NCBI RefSeq assembly: GCF_000472925.1
Contig: NZ_AXAS01000010.1
Location: 124,001 to 188,000 of the forward strand
Reading direction: 5' to 3'
Length of the DNA stretch: 64,000 bases
Source of the DNA: Bradyrhizobium sp. Ec3.3
GTDB taxonomy: Bacteria; Pseudomonadota; Alphaproteobacteria; Rhizobiales; Xanthobacteraceae
A program made the position numbers and the translations under genes. Shown here piece after piece: positions 35,009 through 43,675 of the stretch. Numbering within the stretch: position 1 is the first letter of the stretch; each line of letters starts with the position of its first letter. The notes beneath the pieces are model-generated. The model saw only the letters and a list, made by a program, of their open reading frames with translations. It was not told the DNA's origin and ran no database searches.

Positions 35009-36142
35009 TCAGTAGCGATAAGGCTCGATATCTAGCAGCGGAAACGCGCTGAATACGCTTGGTGCGTTGGTGGCTGTCGCCGGATGCAGGCAGGATGCGT
35101 TCACCTCGGCAAACGAGGCGGCCCCTAATAGCCCGAGACAGCGCAGCACTTCGTCTTCCAGAAGCTCCAGCATCCGCGTGATCCCGGCTTCTCCGGCCGC
35201 GGCCAGCGCCCAGCACTGCAGGCGCCCGATGCCGACGAGGTCCGCGCCCATGGCGATCGCCTTGACGATATCGGTGCCGCGGCAGAAGCCGCCGTCGACC
35301 ATGATCTTCGCGCGTCCCTTCACGGCATCAACGATCTCCGGCAGCACGTGCATGGCGCCGCGGCCGTGATCGAGCTGGCGGCCGCCGTGGTTGGAGACGT
35401 AGATCCACTCGACGCCGTGATCGAGCGCGATCAGCGCGTCCTCGGCCGTCGCAATGCCCTTGATGATGAGCGGGATCTTGAATTTGTCCTTGATCAGCTT
35501 CACGGTTCGCCACTCAAGGCCCTTCTGGTAGTCGCCGCCGGTGGCGCGCAGCCGGCTCTCGCGAACATAGCGCTTGGCGATGTCGCGTTCGCGACGGCTG
35601 TAATGGGCGGTGTCGACCGTCAGGCAGAACGCGGCGTATGTGCTTTTCACGGCGCGGGCGACGACATCCTCGACGAAAGCGTCATCGCCGCGGACATAGA
35701 GCTGATAGAAGCGTAGCGCATCGGGGGCCGCTTCCGCGGTCTTCTCGAGGCCCGGGTCCGACACCGAGCTCAGCATATGCGCCGCGCCGAAGGCGCCGGC
35801 GCCGCGAGCAACGGAGGCCGCGCCGTGCGGATCGAAGATCTCGAGCGCGCCGACCGGCGCCAGCACCACCGGCAGGCGCATCTTGCGGCCGAACTGCACG
35901 ACGGAACCATCGACGTTGCGCATGTCGCGCAGCACGCGCGGGCGGAAGGCGATCTCGTCCAGCGCCATACGGTTGCGGCGCATCGTGGTCTCGGTCTCGG
36001 CAGCACCGACGATATAGTCCCAGGCGTTCTGGTTGAGGTTGGAGCGCGCCTTGCGGATGAATTCGTGCAGGTTCTGGAACGGCTCGTCGCTGGCGCCGAG
36101 TTCGACGTTTCGTTGGGGCCGGATGCGGGGCGCTTCGTTCAT
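35009..36142 (-). CDS. FMN-dependent alpha-hydroxy acid dehydrogenase (lactate type)
   Basis: 377 residues, family length. It oxidises a 2-hydroxyacid such as L-lactate, glycolate or mandelate to the keto acid. Diagnostic parts: LPVVLAPVGALEIFDPHGAASVARGAG (in part LAPVGALEIFDP), YQLYVRGDDAF, LTVDTAHYSRRERDI, and the catalytic His in YVSNHGGRQLDHGRG. The FMN phosphate-binding MVDGGFCRGTDIVKAIAMGAD is intact. It precedes the HAD phosphatase on the same strand; divergent from an S41 protease. Confidence 0.92.
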   Translation of the reverse strand: MNEAPRIRPQRNVELGASDEPFQNLHEFIRKARSNLNQNAWDYIVGAAETETTMRRNRMALDEIAFRPRVLRDMRNVDGSVVQFGRKMRLPVVLAPVGALEIFDPHGAASVARGAGAFGAAHMLSSVSDPGLEKTAEAAPDALRFYQLYVRGDDAFVEDVVARAVKSTYAAFCLTVDTAHYSRRERDIAKRYVRESRLRATGGDYQKGLEWRTVKLIKDKFKIPLIIKGIATAEDALIALDHGVEWIYVSNHGGRQLDHGRGAMHVLPEIVDAVKGRAKIMVDGGFCRGTDIVKAIAMGADLVGIGRLQCWALAAAGEAGITRMLELLEDEVLRCLGLLGAASFAEVNASCLHPATATNAPSVFSAFPLLDIEPYRY

Positions 36143-36436
36143 TGTTATCCTCCCGAGAATTTGAAGCCTTAATCCATCGCCTATCCGGTTCGGCCCGCCA
36201 AAACCATCCTAAAATCGCATAGCTTGAACGCGTGGCCGGACGGGGCCGATTCCCGTTTGGCGCAAACCGGCCGGCGAACGTTGCCAAAAGTTTAGGCTGG
36301 AACGAAGGGATTTCTGCCGGATGCCCGCCGACGTGGCGGACCGGCCTTGAAGAAACCAGAATGGTATTGTGAGACACGGGCTGGATCGCCATTTGCATGG
36401 CGCCTCCCAACCGCCAGCAAAAAGGCCATTTAATCC
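36143..36436. other. Divergent intergenic region
   Basis: 294 bases between the FMN dehydrogenase gene (minus) and the S41 protease gene (plus). No frame is convincing. It contains TTATCCTCCC as the ribosome-binding region of the minus gene, but no clear promoter hexamers or dyads. Confidence 0.4.
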
Positions 36437-37777
36437 ATGCGGAAAACCCTGCTGTTCCCCCTCGGCGCGCTGACCGGCGCGTGTTTGACTCTGCTGGCGA
36501 CCTCTCCGCAAGGCGGGCAATGGGTGGCAAGAGCGGCGGCGGGCGCGGACGATGCCTATTCGCAACTGAACCTGTTCGGCGAGGTCTTCGAGCGGGTCAA
36601 GGTGAGTTACGTCGAGAAGCCCGACAACGCCAAGCTGATCGAGGGCGCCATCAACGGCATGGTCACCTCGCTCGATCCGCATTCGCGCTACATGAACGAC
36701 AAGGCCTGGACCGAGATGCAGGAGACCACCTCCGGCGAGTTCGGCGGGCTTGGCATCGAGGTCACCATGGAGGAGGGCCTCGTCAAGGTCGTGGCGCCCA
36801 TCGACGACACGCCGGCCTCCAAGGCCGGCCTCCTGTCCGGCGACCTCATCAGCAAGATCGACGGCGAGGCGGTGATGGGCATGACGCTCGAGCAGGCCGT
36901 CAACAAGATGAAGGGCCCGGTCGATACCAAGACCAAGCTCACTATCGTGCGCAAGGGCGCAGACGCGCCGCTCGACGTCGCGATCACACGCGAGATCATC
37001 CATGTGCGCCCGGTCCGGTTCCACACCGAGGGCGGCGATATCGGCTATATCCGCGTCACCTCGTTCAACGAACAGACCACAGACGGCTTGCGCAAGGCCA
37101 TCGCGTCGATCTCCAAGGAGATCCCGCAGGAGAAGCTCGCAGGCTATGTCGTCGATCTCCGCAACAATCCGGGCGGGCTGCTCGACCAGGCAGTCTCGGT
37201 GTCGAGCGCCTTCCTCGCCCGTGGCGAGGTGGTGTCGACCCGCGGTCGGAACCCGGAAGAGACCCAGCGCTTCAGCGCGCATGGCGGCGACCTCACCAAG
37301 GGCAAGCCGCTGGTGGTGCTGATCAACGGCGGCTCGGCTTCCGCGTCCGAGATCGTGGCCGGCGCGCTGCATGACCACAAACGTGCCACGCTGATCGGCA
37401 CGCGCTCGTTCGGCAAGGGCTCGGTGCAGACGATCATCCCGCTCGGCACCGGCAGCGGCGCGTTGGCGCTGACCACCGCGCGCTACTACACGCCGTCGGG
37501 CCGCTCGATCCAGGCGCAGGGCATCGCGCCCGACATCGAGATCCTCCAGGACGTCCCGCCGGAGCTGAAGGGCCGTGTCGACACGATGGCCGAATCCCAG
37601 ATGCGCGGCCATCTCTCTGCAGCCGACGGCAGCGAGCAGACCGGCTCGCAATCCTACGTGCCGCCGGAGGAGAAGGACGACAAGGCGCTGCACGCCGCTT
37701 TCGACTTCCTGCACGGCGTGACCGCGAACGCCGCCACGGCAGCGCGACCGACGCCGAAGGCGGCGGTGCCGAACTAG
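36437..37777 (+). CDS. ctpA: S41 family C-terminal processing protease
   Basis: 446 residues. An N-terminal signal or anchor is followed by a PDZ domain (about 95-170, GGLGIEVTMEEGLVKVVAP) and the S41 catalytic domain. The active-site Ser lies in INGGSASASEIVAGAL (about residue 300) and the Lys in GTRSFGKGSVQT about 25 residues later. The tail is Ala/Pro-rich. It is periplasmic and degrades or trims proteins by their C-termini. The typical rlmH/obg neighbourhood of the main Ctp is absent, so this may be a second copy. Confidence 0.9.
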   Translation: MRKTLLFPLGALTGACLTLLATSPQGGQWVARAAAGADDAYSQLNLFGEVFERVKVSYVEKPDNAKLIEGAINGMVTSLDPHSRYMNDKAWTEMQETTSGEFGGLGIEVTMEEGLVKVVAPIDDTPASKAGLLSGDLISKIDGEAVMGMTLEQAVNKMKGPVDTKTKLTIVRKGADAPLDVAITREIIHVRPVRFHTEGGDIGYIRVTSFNEQTTDGLRKAIASISKEIPQEKLAGYVVDLRNNPGGLLDQAVSVSSAFLARGEVVSTRGRNPEETQRFSAHGGDLTKGKPLVVLINGGSASASEIVAGALHDHKRATLIGTRSFGKGSVQTIIPLGTGSGALALTTARYYTPSGRSIQAQGIAPDIEILQDVPPELKGRVDTMAESQMRGHLSAADGSEQTGSQSYVPPEEKDDKALHAAFDFLHGVTANAATAARPTPKAAVPN

Positions 37778-37912
37778 GATGTAGGCCGGGATGCGGTAGG
37801 GTGGGCAAAGGAGCGTAAGCGACGTGCTCACCGCTTCTGCATCCGCGGACTAGACACGAGGTTGGCACGCTTTGCTTCGTCCACTCTACGAACTACGACG
37901 CGAAGGCCTCGC

Positions 37913-40633
37913 CTAGCCCGCTTCGCGGCGGCGGCTTTCGTGGCCGGTCCTCTGGGCAAGCCGGCTGCGGTGGAGCGTGAACAGCTCCTGCACCTTGTCG
38001 GCCGGCTTCGCCGCGCTGAACAGATAACCCTGCATTTCGCTACAGCCGAGTGAGCGGAGCAGCCGCTGCTGCTCCTCGGTCTCCACGCCCTCCGCGGTCG
38101 TGGTCATGCGCCGCGCAGCGGCGAGGCCGACCACGGCCTGCACGATGCTGGAGGAGCCGTCGGGTCCTGCAATGTCCTCGACGAAGCAGCGGTCGATCTT
38201 GATCTTGTCGAACGGGAACCGGTGCAGGTAGCTCAGCGACGAGTAGCCGGTGCCGAAATCATCGAGTGCGATGCGTACGCCGATGGCGCGGAGCTGATGC
38301 AGGATGGCAAGCGCGGTGTCGTCGTCGCGGATCAGAACGGCCTCGGTGATCTCGAGCTCGAGCCGGCTTGCCGGCAGGTTGGAGGCGGCGAGCGCCGCCA
38401 TGATCTTCAGCGCCAGCGTGCCGCTCTTGAACTGTACGGGCGAGACGTTGACCGCAAGGCGGATGTCATCCGGCCAGATCGCAGCATCCCGGCAGGCCGT
38501 CGCGAGCACCCACTCGCCGATCTCGTTGATGAGGCCAGTGTCCTCCGCGATCGGGATGAATTCGGCGGGCGAGACCATGCCGCGCTCGGGGTGCCGCCAG
38601 CGCACCAGAGCCTCGCAGCCCGTGATGGTGTCGTCCTTCAGGCTGAGGCAGGGCTGGTAGAACACTTCGAGCCCGCCATGGGCGAGAGCATGCCGGAGAT
38701 CGGTCTCGAGCTGCCGCCGCTCGCGGACTTTGGCATCCATCTCCGGCTCGAAGAAGCGATAGGTGCGACGTCCGGCGGCCTTCGCAGCGTACATCGCCAG
38801 ATCTGCATTCTTCAGGATCTGATCGAGCTCGGTGCCATGGTCCGGCGCCAGCGCAATGCCGATCGAGGCGTCCGTTGTGAGATGGTGGCCCATGCAGTCG
38901 AACGGCTCGCGGATGGCGGCGAACACCCGCGCCACGAGGTCGGTGACGTGGTCAGGCGAGGTCACGGTGCTCTGCACGATCGCGAATTCGTCGCCACCGA
39001 GGCGGGCGACGAATTCGGTCTCGCCGGCGCAGCGGTTCAGATGCGCTGCGATCGATTTCAGCAGTTCGTCGCCGACGAGATGGCCGAGCGCGTCGTTGAC
39101 GCCCTTGAATTCGTCGATGTCGATGTAGTGCACCGCGATCTGTTCGCCGTCGGCGATCGCGCCCAACGCTTCCCGCAGATGCTCGTGGAACATGGCGCGG
39201 TTGGGCAGATCGGTCAGCGCATCGTAGTGCGCAAGATGCGTGATGCGCTCCTCGGTGCGGCGGCGCTCGGTGATGTCCTCATGCGTCGCGACCCACCCGC
39301 CGTCCGCGAGCGGCTCGTTGACGATCTGGATCGAGCGGCCGTCCGAGGTGTCGATGACCATGGAGTTGCGCAGGTGGATGTCGCGCAGCACGCGCGCGGC
39401 ATATCGGTTGACGTCGCCGGCGAACGAGCCGGTCGCCTTGCGGTGCGCGATGATGTCGTGGAAACTGCAGCCGGGCTTCACGACATCGGCCGACAATCCA
39501 TACATTTCCAGATAGCGCTGGTTACAGACCACCAGCCGTCGCGAGTCGTCGAACAACAGAAGCCCCTGGGTCATGTTGTTGACGGCGCGGTCGAGTCGTT
39601 GCTTCTCCAGCGTCAGCCGTTCCCGCGAAAGACGGTGCTGTGCGGACAGTTTGCGAACCACGGCAATCAGGAGCCCGGCGATGGCGAGCGCCGAAGCGAT
39701 GGCGATCGAGATCAGGAATCCGATCTGCTCGTGCCAGGCTGCGAGCGCGGCCGCTCTCGTGTTGGTCGCGACCATTACGATCGGGAAGTGGGGCAGGGCG
39801 TGTGATGAGATCAGGCGGTCATCACCGTCGACCGTGCTCGTGAAGCGGCCGGTGAAGTGATCGAGATCGAACATCTTCTGCTGCGCCTCGGGGCCGGTCT
39901 TGAAGTTCTGGCCCATGGCTTCGTCGACATGGGGATAGCGGGCGAGCAGCGTGCCGTCGCGGTGAAGCATCGAGATCGTCGCGCCTTCGCCGAGCGCGAC
40001 GGACGCGAAGAATTTCTCGAAACTGGCGGGCTCGATGCCGCGCCCGACCAAGCCCAGGAACTCGCCGTTCGGGTCCGTGACCTTGCGGAGGATCAGGATC
40101 GTCCACATGCCGGAGACACGGCTGTGCACGGGTTGGACCAGCATGTCCGGCGAGCGCGGGTCGAACTTGAAGGACCTAAAATAGGCGCGGTCGGCGACAT
40201 TGACCTTCGGCGGAGGCCAGACGAGCGAGGAGTTGATCAGCTCGCCGTCGGCGTCGAAAATGTTGACGCCGCCGACATAGGACAGCGCCTCCATCTTGGA
40301 GCGAAGCGTCCGATGGACGTCCTGGGTGGACAGGCGCCGGCGGTAGTCTTCGACGCTCGCAATCCCGCTGGCGCGCACGTTCGTGATCAGGTCTTTCTGG
40401 ATGACCTCGAAATCCTGGAGCTGCTGGTCGAAATGATGAGCGAGGAGCAGCGCCGTGTTATCCAGCTCGCGCGCACTGTTGCGCAGCGCCCGCTCGCGGA
40501 AGTTCTGCGCCATCAGCGTTGCGCCGATCGCGATCGCCGCAATCAGCAGCATGCCGCCCACCACCAGCCAGCGGATCGGTCCGCTGCGGATCATTGCCGT
40601 TTGGTCGAGGAGGCGACTGCCGAATCCCGTCAT
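37913..40633 (-). CDS. Membrane GGDEF-EAL protein with Cache and PAS domains
   Basis: 906 residues from the ATG at 40633. Order: membrane helix (about 20), a periplasmic Cache/PDC-type sensor (about 45-285), second helix (near 290), a PAS domain (about 340-450) ending in HEDITERRR, then GGDEF (LGGDEFAIV, near 545) and EAL (EALVRWRHP, near 674). Both catalytic signatures are intact, so it could make or break cyclic di-GMP. A later DDFGTGYSSLSYL supports an active EAL. The ligand is unknown. Confidence 0.93.
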   Translation of the reverse strand: MTGFGSRLLDQTAMIRSGPIRWLVVGGMLLIAAIAIGATLMAQNFRERALRNSARELDNTALLLAHHFDQQLQDFEVIQKDLITNVRASGIASVEDYRRRLSTQDVHRTLRSKMEALSYVGGVNIFDADGELINSSLVWPPPKVNVADRAYFRSFKFDPRSPDMLVQPVHSRVSGMWTILILRKVTDPNGEFLGLVGRGIEPASFEKFFASVALGEGATISMLHRDGTLLARYPHVDEAMGQNFKTGPEAQQKMFDLDHFTGRFTSTVDGDDRLISSHALPHFPIVMVATNTRAAALAAWHEQIGFLISIAIASALAIAGLLIAVVRKLSAQHRLSRERLTLEKQRLDRAVNNMTQGLLLFDDSRRLVVCNQRYLEMYGLSADVVKPGCSFHDIIAHRKATGSFAGDVNRYAARVLRDIHLRNSMVIDTSDGRSIQIVNEPLADGGWVATHEDITERRRTEERITHLAHYDALTDLPNRAMFHEHLREALGAIADGEQIAVHYIDIDEFKGVNDALGHLVGDELLKSIAAHLNRCAGETEFVARLGGDEFAIVQSTVTSPDHVTDLVARVFAAIREPFDCMGHHLTTDASIGIALAPDHGTELDQILKNADLAMYAAKAAGRRTYRFFEPEMDAKVRERRQLETDLRHALAHGGLEVFYQPCLSLKDDTITGCEALVRWRHPERGMVSPAEFIPIAEDTGLINEIGEWVLATACRDAAIWPDDIRLAVNVSPVQFKSGTLALKIMAALAASNLPASRLELEITEAVLIRDDDTALAILHQLRAIGVRIALDDFGTGYSSLSYLHRFPFDKIKIDRCFVEDIAGPDGSSSIVQAVVGLAAARRMTTTAEGVETEEQQRLLRSLGCSEMQGYLFSAAKPADKVQELFTLHRSRLAQRTGHESRRREAG

Positions 40634-40954
40634 GATCTGAAACGCTGCCGTGCACACGCCAGGATCAGTTCTTGAGCCTGGAAACATCCGTCGGTTTACG
40701 GGAACGATGTGGAGGCGACGTTAGGAAGCGCGGTTAACGAAGGGTGAATCGACGCGAGAGTCCTGGGGCGCGCGCGATGAGCAAGGCCAGCAGATATTGC
40801 CGGTGCGGTGTATCTGAGCGGTCAATTCTTGCCGGTTGCGCCCGCATCAACCGAAACTTAACCACCTAACATGCTGGCGATGCTCACGCGCACTCTGGCA
40901 CGCGGCTTGCGAGTTGTCCCGTCATCCCAACGGAGAGGACAGGATAACAGGATC
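40634..40954. other. Intergenic region upstream of the Flp pilin
   Basis: 321 bases between the GGDEF-EAL gene (minus) and the pilin gene (plus). No extra gene is supported. It contains the sigma-54 promoter listed separately and the ribosome-binding site GGAGAGGACAGGAT before the pilin ATG. Between 40800 and 40880 the sequence is relatively AT-rich and could hold an activator site, though I see no clear dyad. Confidence 0.5.
40896..40910 (+). promoter_or_regulatory. Sigma-54 promoter for the Flp pilin gene
   Basis: TGGCACGCGGCTTGC carries the -24 GG and -12 GC elements at the required spacing and fits TGGCAC-N5-TTGC exactly. The pilin start codon is 45 bases downstream, which leaves a short leader with a good ribosome-binding site. 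Confidence 0.75.
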
Positions 40955-41119
40955 ATGAAGACGATGTTGCAGAAGTTCATTGCCGACGAGTCTGGCGCCA
41001 CCGCGATCGAATACGGCCTGATCGCCGCCGGCATCGCGCTTGCCATCATCACCGTCGTCAACGGGCTCGGCAGCAAGCTGAGCAGCAAGTTCGGATCAAT
41101 CAGCGCCTCGCTGCGCTGA
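40955..41119 (+). CDS. Flp family type IVb pilin
   Basis: 54 residues with the Flp layout: a short basic leader (MKTMLQKFIADESG), a processing site Gly-Ala next to the TAIEYGLIA hydrophobic core, and a short polar tail. The TadV-type peptidase cuts after the leader and the pilin assembles into adhesive pili. No tad/cpa assembly genes lie nearby, so it is an orphan gene. Its last 20 bases overlap the convergent MFS gene. Confidence 0.92.
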   Translation: MKTMLQKFIADESGATAIEYGLIAAGIALAIITVVNGLGSKLSSKFGSISASLR

Positions 41120-42356
41120 TCGTCCGCATTCCGCTCCACAACGCCGGCGCAGCCACGATCAGCGCCGCGACGACGTTCGTGGCCGCGCTGATCAGGATCG
41201 GCAGCGTGTAGCTGTGCGTGGCGTCGTAGACGAAGCCCGCGGCGCTCGGCCCGATCAGCGTGCCGAACGCGACGCTGGTATAGAGAATGCCGATGATGCC
41301 GCTGACGTTGCGCCCGCCGAAATGGTCCATCACCACGGCGGGCAGCACCGCGACCCAGCCGCCATAGAACACGCCATAGACGAAGGCGAAGGTTGCAAGC
41401 GCGAAAGCGCTTGCCGAAATCGCCCAGATGGCCATGGCGAGCGCCATGCCGAGCAGCACCATGATCAGCGAGAGATCGCGGCCGATCCGGTCGGCAAGCC
41501 CGCCGAGTAGGAAGCGGCCCGCGGTGCTGCCGACGCCGATCGTGCCAAGCAGCAGCACGGCGGACGAAGTCGAAACGCCGTGATCGCGTGCGTAGGGCAC
41601 GAGATGCACGAAAGGGACAAAAGCGCCGAACGAGCAGACCAGGCACGAAAGATAGAGGCCGGCGAACCGCGCCGAGCGCACGGCCTCCAGCACCGCGACG
41701 CCACCGCTTCCGTTAGCGCATGCTGCCTCAGGCGGGTCGCCGTCCGGGCCGAGGCCGCGGTCTTGTGGATCGTTCTCGAGCAGCAATGAAATCCCGCCGC
41801 CCAGTACGACGGCGAGTGCGGCCAGCACCAGATAGGCCCCGCGCCAGCCGAATGTCGCGATCAGCAGCGAAGCGATCGGCGGCATCGCCAGCGTACCGAG
41901 CCCGATGCCGCTGACGGCCAGTCCGGAAGCAAAGCCGCGGCGTTTGACGAACCAGCGCTGCACCGCTCCGATCGCCGGGACGTAGGCGCAGCCGACGCCG
42001 AGGCCTATTCCGAGTCCGTAGGCGAGATAGACCCCGGTGAGAGAGCGCGCTGCGCTTGCGGCCGCAAGGCCCGCGGCGACCACGATCATGCCAGTCACGG
42101 CCAGGGGACGAGCGCCAAAGCGGTCAGCGAGCGGGCCGCTGACGACCCCGAGCGCAAAATACAGAAAGCCCGCGATCGAGAACACCAGCGAAACCGCGCC
42201 GCGCGAGGCGCCGAAGTCGCGCTGGAGCGGTTCCAGGAACGCACTGAACGTGTAGGCGGAACCGAATCCAACGAACGTCACCGCGAAGGCCGCGGCGACG
42301 ACGAACCAGCCGTAGAACAGGTGGGGACGGGTGATTGTCGTTGTGTCCGTTGTCAT
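41100..42356 (-). CDS. MFS transporter (monocarboxylate/oxalate type)
   Basis: 418 residues with twelve membrane segments. Opening HLFYGWFVVAAAFAVTFVGFGSAYTFSAFLEPL fits the OFA/MCT-like branch (in part GWFVVAAAFAVTFVGFG). The inter-domain motif GGLADRIGRDLSL is present. The start at 42356 is preferred because GGAGG lies five bases upstream. It is divergent from a CGNR regulator with a palindrome between, which probably controls it. Organic-acid transport is inferred. Confidence 0.9.
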   Translation of the reverse strand: MTTDTTTITRPHLFYGWFVVAAAFAVTFVGFGSAYTFSAFLEPLQRDFGASRGAVSLVFSIAGFLYFALGVVSGPLADRFGARPLAVTGMIVVAAGLAAASAARSLTGVYLAYGLGIGLGVGCAYVPAIGAVQRWFVKRRGFASGLAVSGIGLGTLAMPPIASLLIATFGWRGAYLVLAALAVVLGGGISLLLENDPQDRGLGPDGDPPEAACANGSGGVAVLEAVRSARFAGLYLSCLVCSFGAFVPFVHLVPYARDHGVSTSSAVLLLGTIGVGSTAGRFLLGGLADRIGRDLSLIMVLLGMALAMAIWAISASAFALATFAFVYGVFYGGWVAVLPAVVMDHFGGRNVSGIIGILYTSVAFGTLIGPSAAGFVYDATHSYTLPILISAATNVVAALIVAAPALWSGMRTISAARR

Positions 42357-42426
42357 CTCGGCCTCCATGGTCTGACGCGATCTGTGACACCAGTAAACGA
42401 TTTATACGAGTGTCAGTTGCAGCAAA

Positions 42427-42447
42427 CCAGTAAAAATGATTTACTGG
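42427..42447. promoter_or_regulatory. Perfect palindrome in MFS/CGNR divergent region
   Basis: CCAGTAAA-N5-TTTACTGG, perfect eight-base arms, ends five bases before the CGNR start codon. The same half-site CCAGTAAA occurs again at 42390-42397, followed by a partly degenerate second arm. Binding here would block the CGNR start region and the divergent MFS promoter. Confidence 0.7.
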
Positions 42448-42452
42448 TGTCA

Positions 42453-43046
42453 ATGTCCAGGCAGTCCCGCAAATTCAGGGTTCCCGACGAGCTGGCGAAT
42501 CTCTACGAATTCGCCAATTCGCTCGATTTTCGCCATTTCACGCATTTCGGCGTGCAGCATCCGCAAAGCGATGCGCTTTCCGGCCCGAAGGCGCTCGGGG
42601 ATTGGTTGGCGGAGCACGGCATGGGCGAGGGCGGTGCGAAGATCACGCCAGCGATGTTCCATACCGCACTGCGACTGCGCGGGGCGCTGCGCGCCTATTT
42701 GCAATGCGAGCCGGCCGAGCGGCGCAGGAACAGGGATGTCCTTGGCGCGCTCGACGGCGCGCTCGAACCGTTTCCGTTGCGGGTGGAGGCGCGTGCGGGC
42801 CGCGGCGCAATGCTTGCAGCTGTGCGTCGGGATGCCCTTGCTGGTCTGTCGGCCATCGCCATCGAGGTTCACGATGGCACGCTTGCGGGTACGCTGGACC
42901 GGCTGAAGATGTGCGCCTCGGAGGAATGCCGCCGGGTATTCTACGACCGGTCCAAACCGTCCACCCGGCGCTGGTGCATGGCGACGCTGTGCGGCAATCG
43001 GATGAAGACGCGGGCCTACCGTGAGCGCCAGCGCGAGGCGAAATAG
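42453..43046 (+). CDS. CGNR zinc-finger regulator
   Basis: 197 residues from the ATG at 42453. The N-terminal part (residues 1-120) is the ABATE-type ligand domain. The C-terminal treble-clef finger reads LKMCASEECRRVFYDRSK then RRWCMATLCGNRMKTRAYRER, with the four Cys and the CGNR motif in place. Family members are transcription regulators, often with a divergent transporter. The ligand is likely that of the MFS carrier; not known. Confidence 0.9.
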   Translation: MSRQSRKFRVPDELANLYEFANSLDFRHFTHFGVQHPQSDALSGPKALGDWLAEHGMGEGGAKITPAMFHTALRLRGALRAYLQCEPAERRRNRDVLGALDGALEPFPLRVEARAGRGAMLAAVRRDALAGLSAIAIEVHDGTLAGTLDRLKMCASEECRRVFYDRSKPSTRRWCMATLCGNRMKTRAYRERQREAK

Positions 43047-43068
43047 TTCAGGGCGTGCTTTATTGATT

Positions 43069-43165
43069 GAGCATGATCTCCGCGCAAACGCGTTCCGCGT
43101 TTGTCGCGAGGAAAAACCGCCGCAAACTTTGCGCTAACGCGGCCCTTCGGGTCAGGATCATGCTC
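43069..43165. repeat. Interspersed inverted repeat
   Basis: GAGCATGATC at 43069-43078 pairs with GATCATGCTC at 43156-43165. Between them is a second hairpin (AAACGCG-TTC-CGCGTTT). It fills the gap between the CGNR gene and moaC, and may double as a bidirectional terminator. A related GCATGATC/GATCATGC pair occurs near 54040. Confidence 0.7.
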
Positions 43166-43674
43166 TAGGCGCGGTAGTGGCCGGACTTGCCGCCCTTCTT
43201 CTCGACGAGGTGGATGCCCTCGATGCGCACGCCGCGTTCCACCGCCTTGATCATGTCGTAGATCGTGAGGCAGGCGACCGAGACGGCGGTCAACGCCTCC
43301 ATCTCGACGCCGGTTGGACCTGTGACCTTTACGGCGGCACGGACGAGACAACCCGGCAGCTTGTCGTCGGGCTCGATGTCGACGGTAACCTTCGAGAGCG
43401 CGAGGGGATGGCAGAGCGGGATCAGCTCCGAGGTACGCTTGGCCGCCATGATGCCGGCGATGCGGGCGGTGCCGAGCACGTCGCCCTTCTTGGCGTTGCC
43501 GGAGCGGATCAGGTCGAGCGTCGCCCTGGTCATCACGACGTGCCCCTCCGCGACCGCGAGCCGCTCGGTCGCGGGCTTCTCCGACACGTCCACCATCCGT
43601 GCCTCGCCGGAGGTGCCGATATGGGTGAGGGCGGGTTTTGCCTTTGCTTTGGCCCTGGAGGGTGAACGCGCCAT
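43165..43674 (-). CDS. moaC: Cyclic pyranopterin monophosphate synthase
   Basis: 169 residues from the ATG at 43674. It makes cyclic pyranopterin monophosphate in molybdenum-cofactor synthesis. Signature parts: [17 protein letters not shown], and [20 protein letters not shown]. It follows trpC after a single base and is one transcript with trpD-trpC. Its stop is inside the interspersed repeat. Confidence 0.95.
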   Translation of the reverse strand: MARSPSRAKAKAKPALTHIGTSGEARMVDVSEKPATERLAVAEGHVVMTRATLDLIRSGNAKKGDVLGTARIAGIMAAKRTSELIPLCHPLALSKVTVDIEPDDKLPGCLVRAAVKVTGPTGVEMEALTAVSVACLTIYDMIKAVERGVRIEGIHLVEKKGGKSGHYRA

Positions 43675-43675
43675 C

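Noticed and set aside
36209-37831. 540-codon open frame on the minus strand
   Set aside because: Antisense to the S41 protease gene; Arg/Leu/His-rich composition with no recognisable motif.
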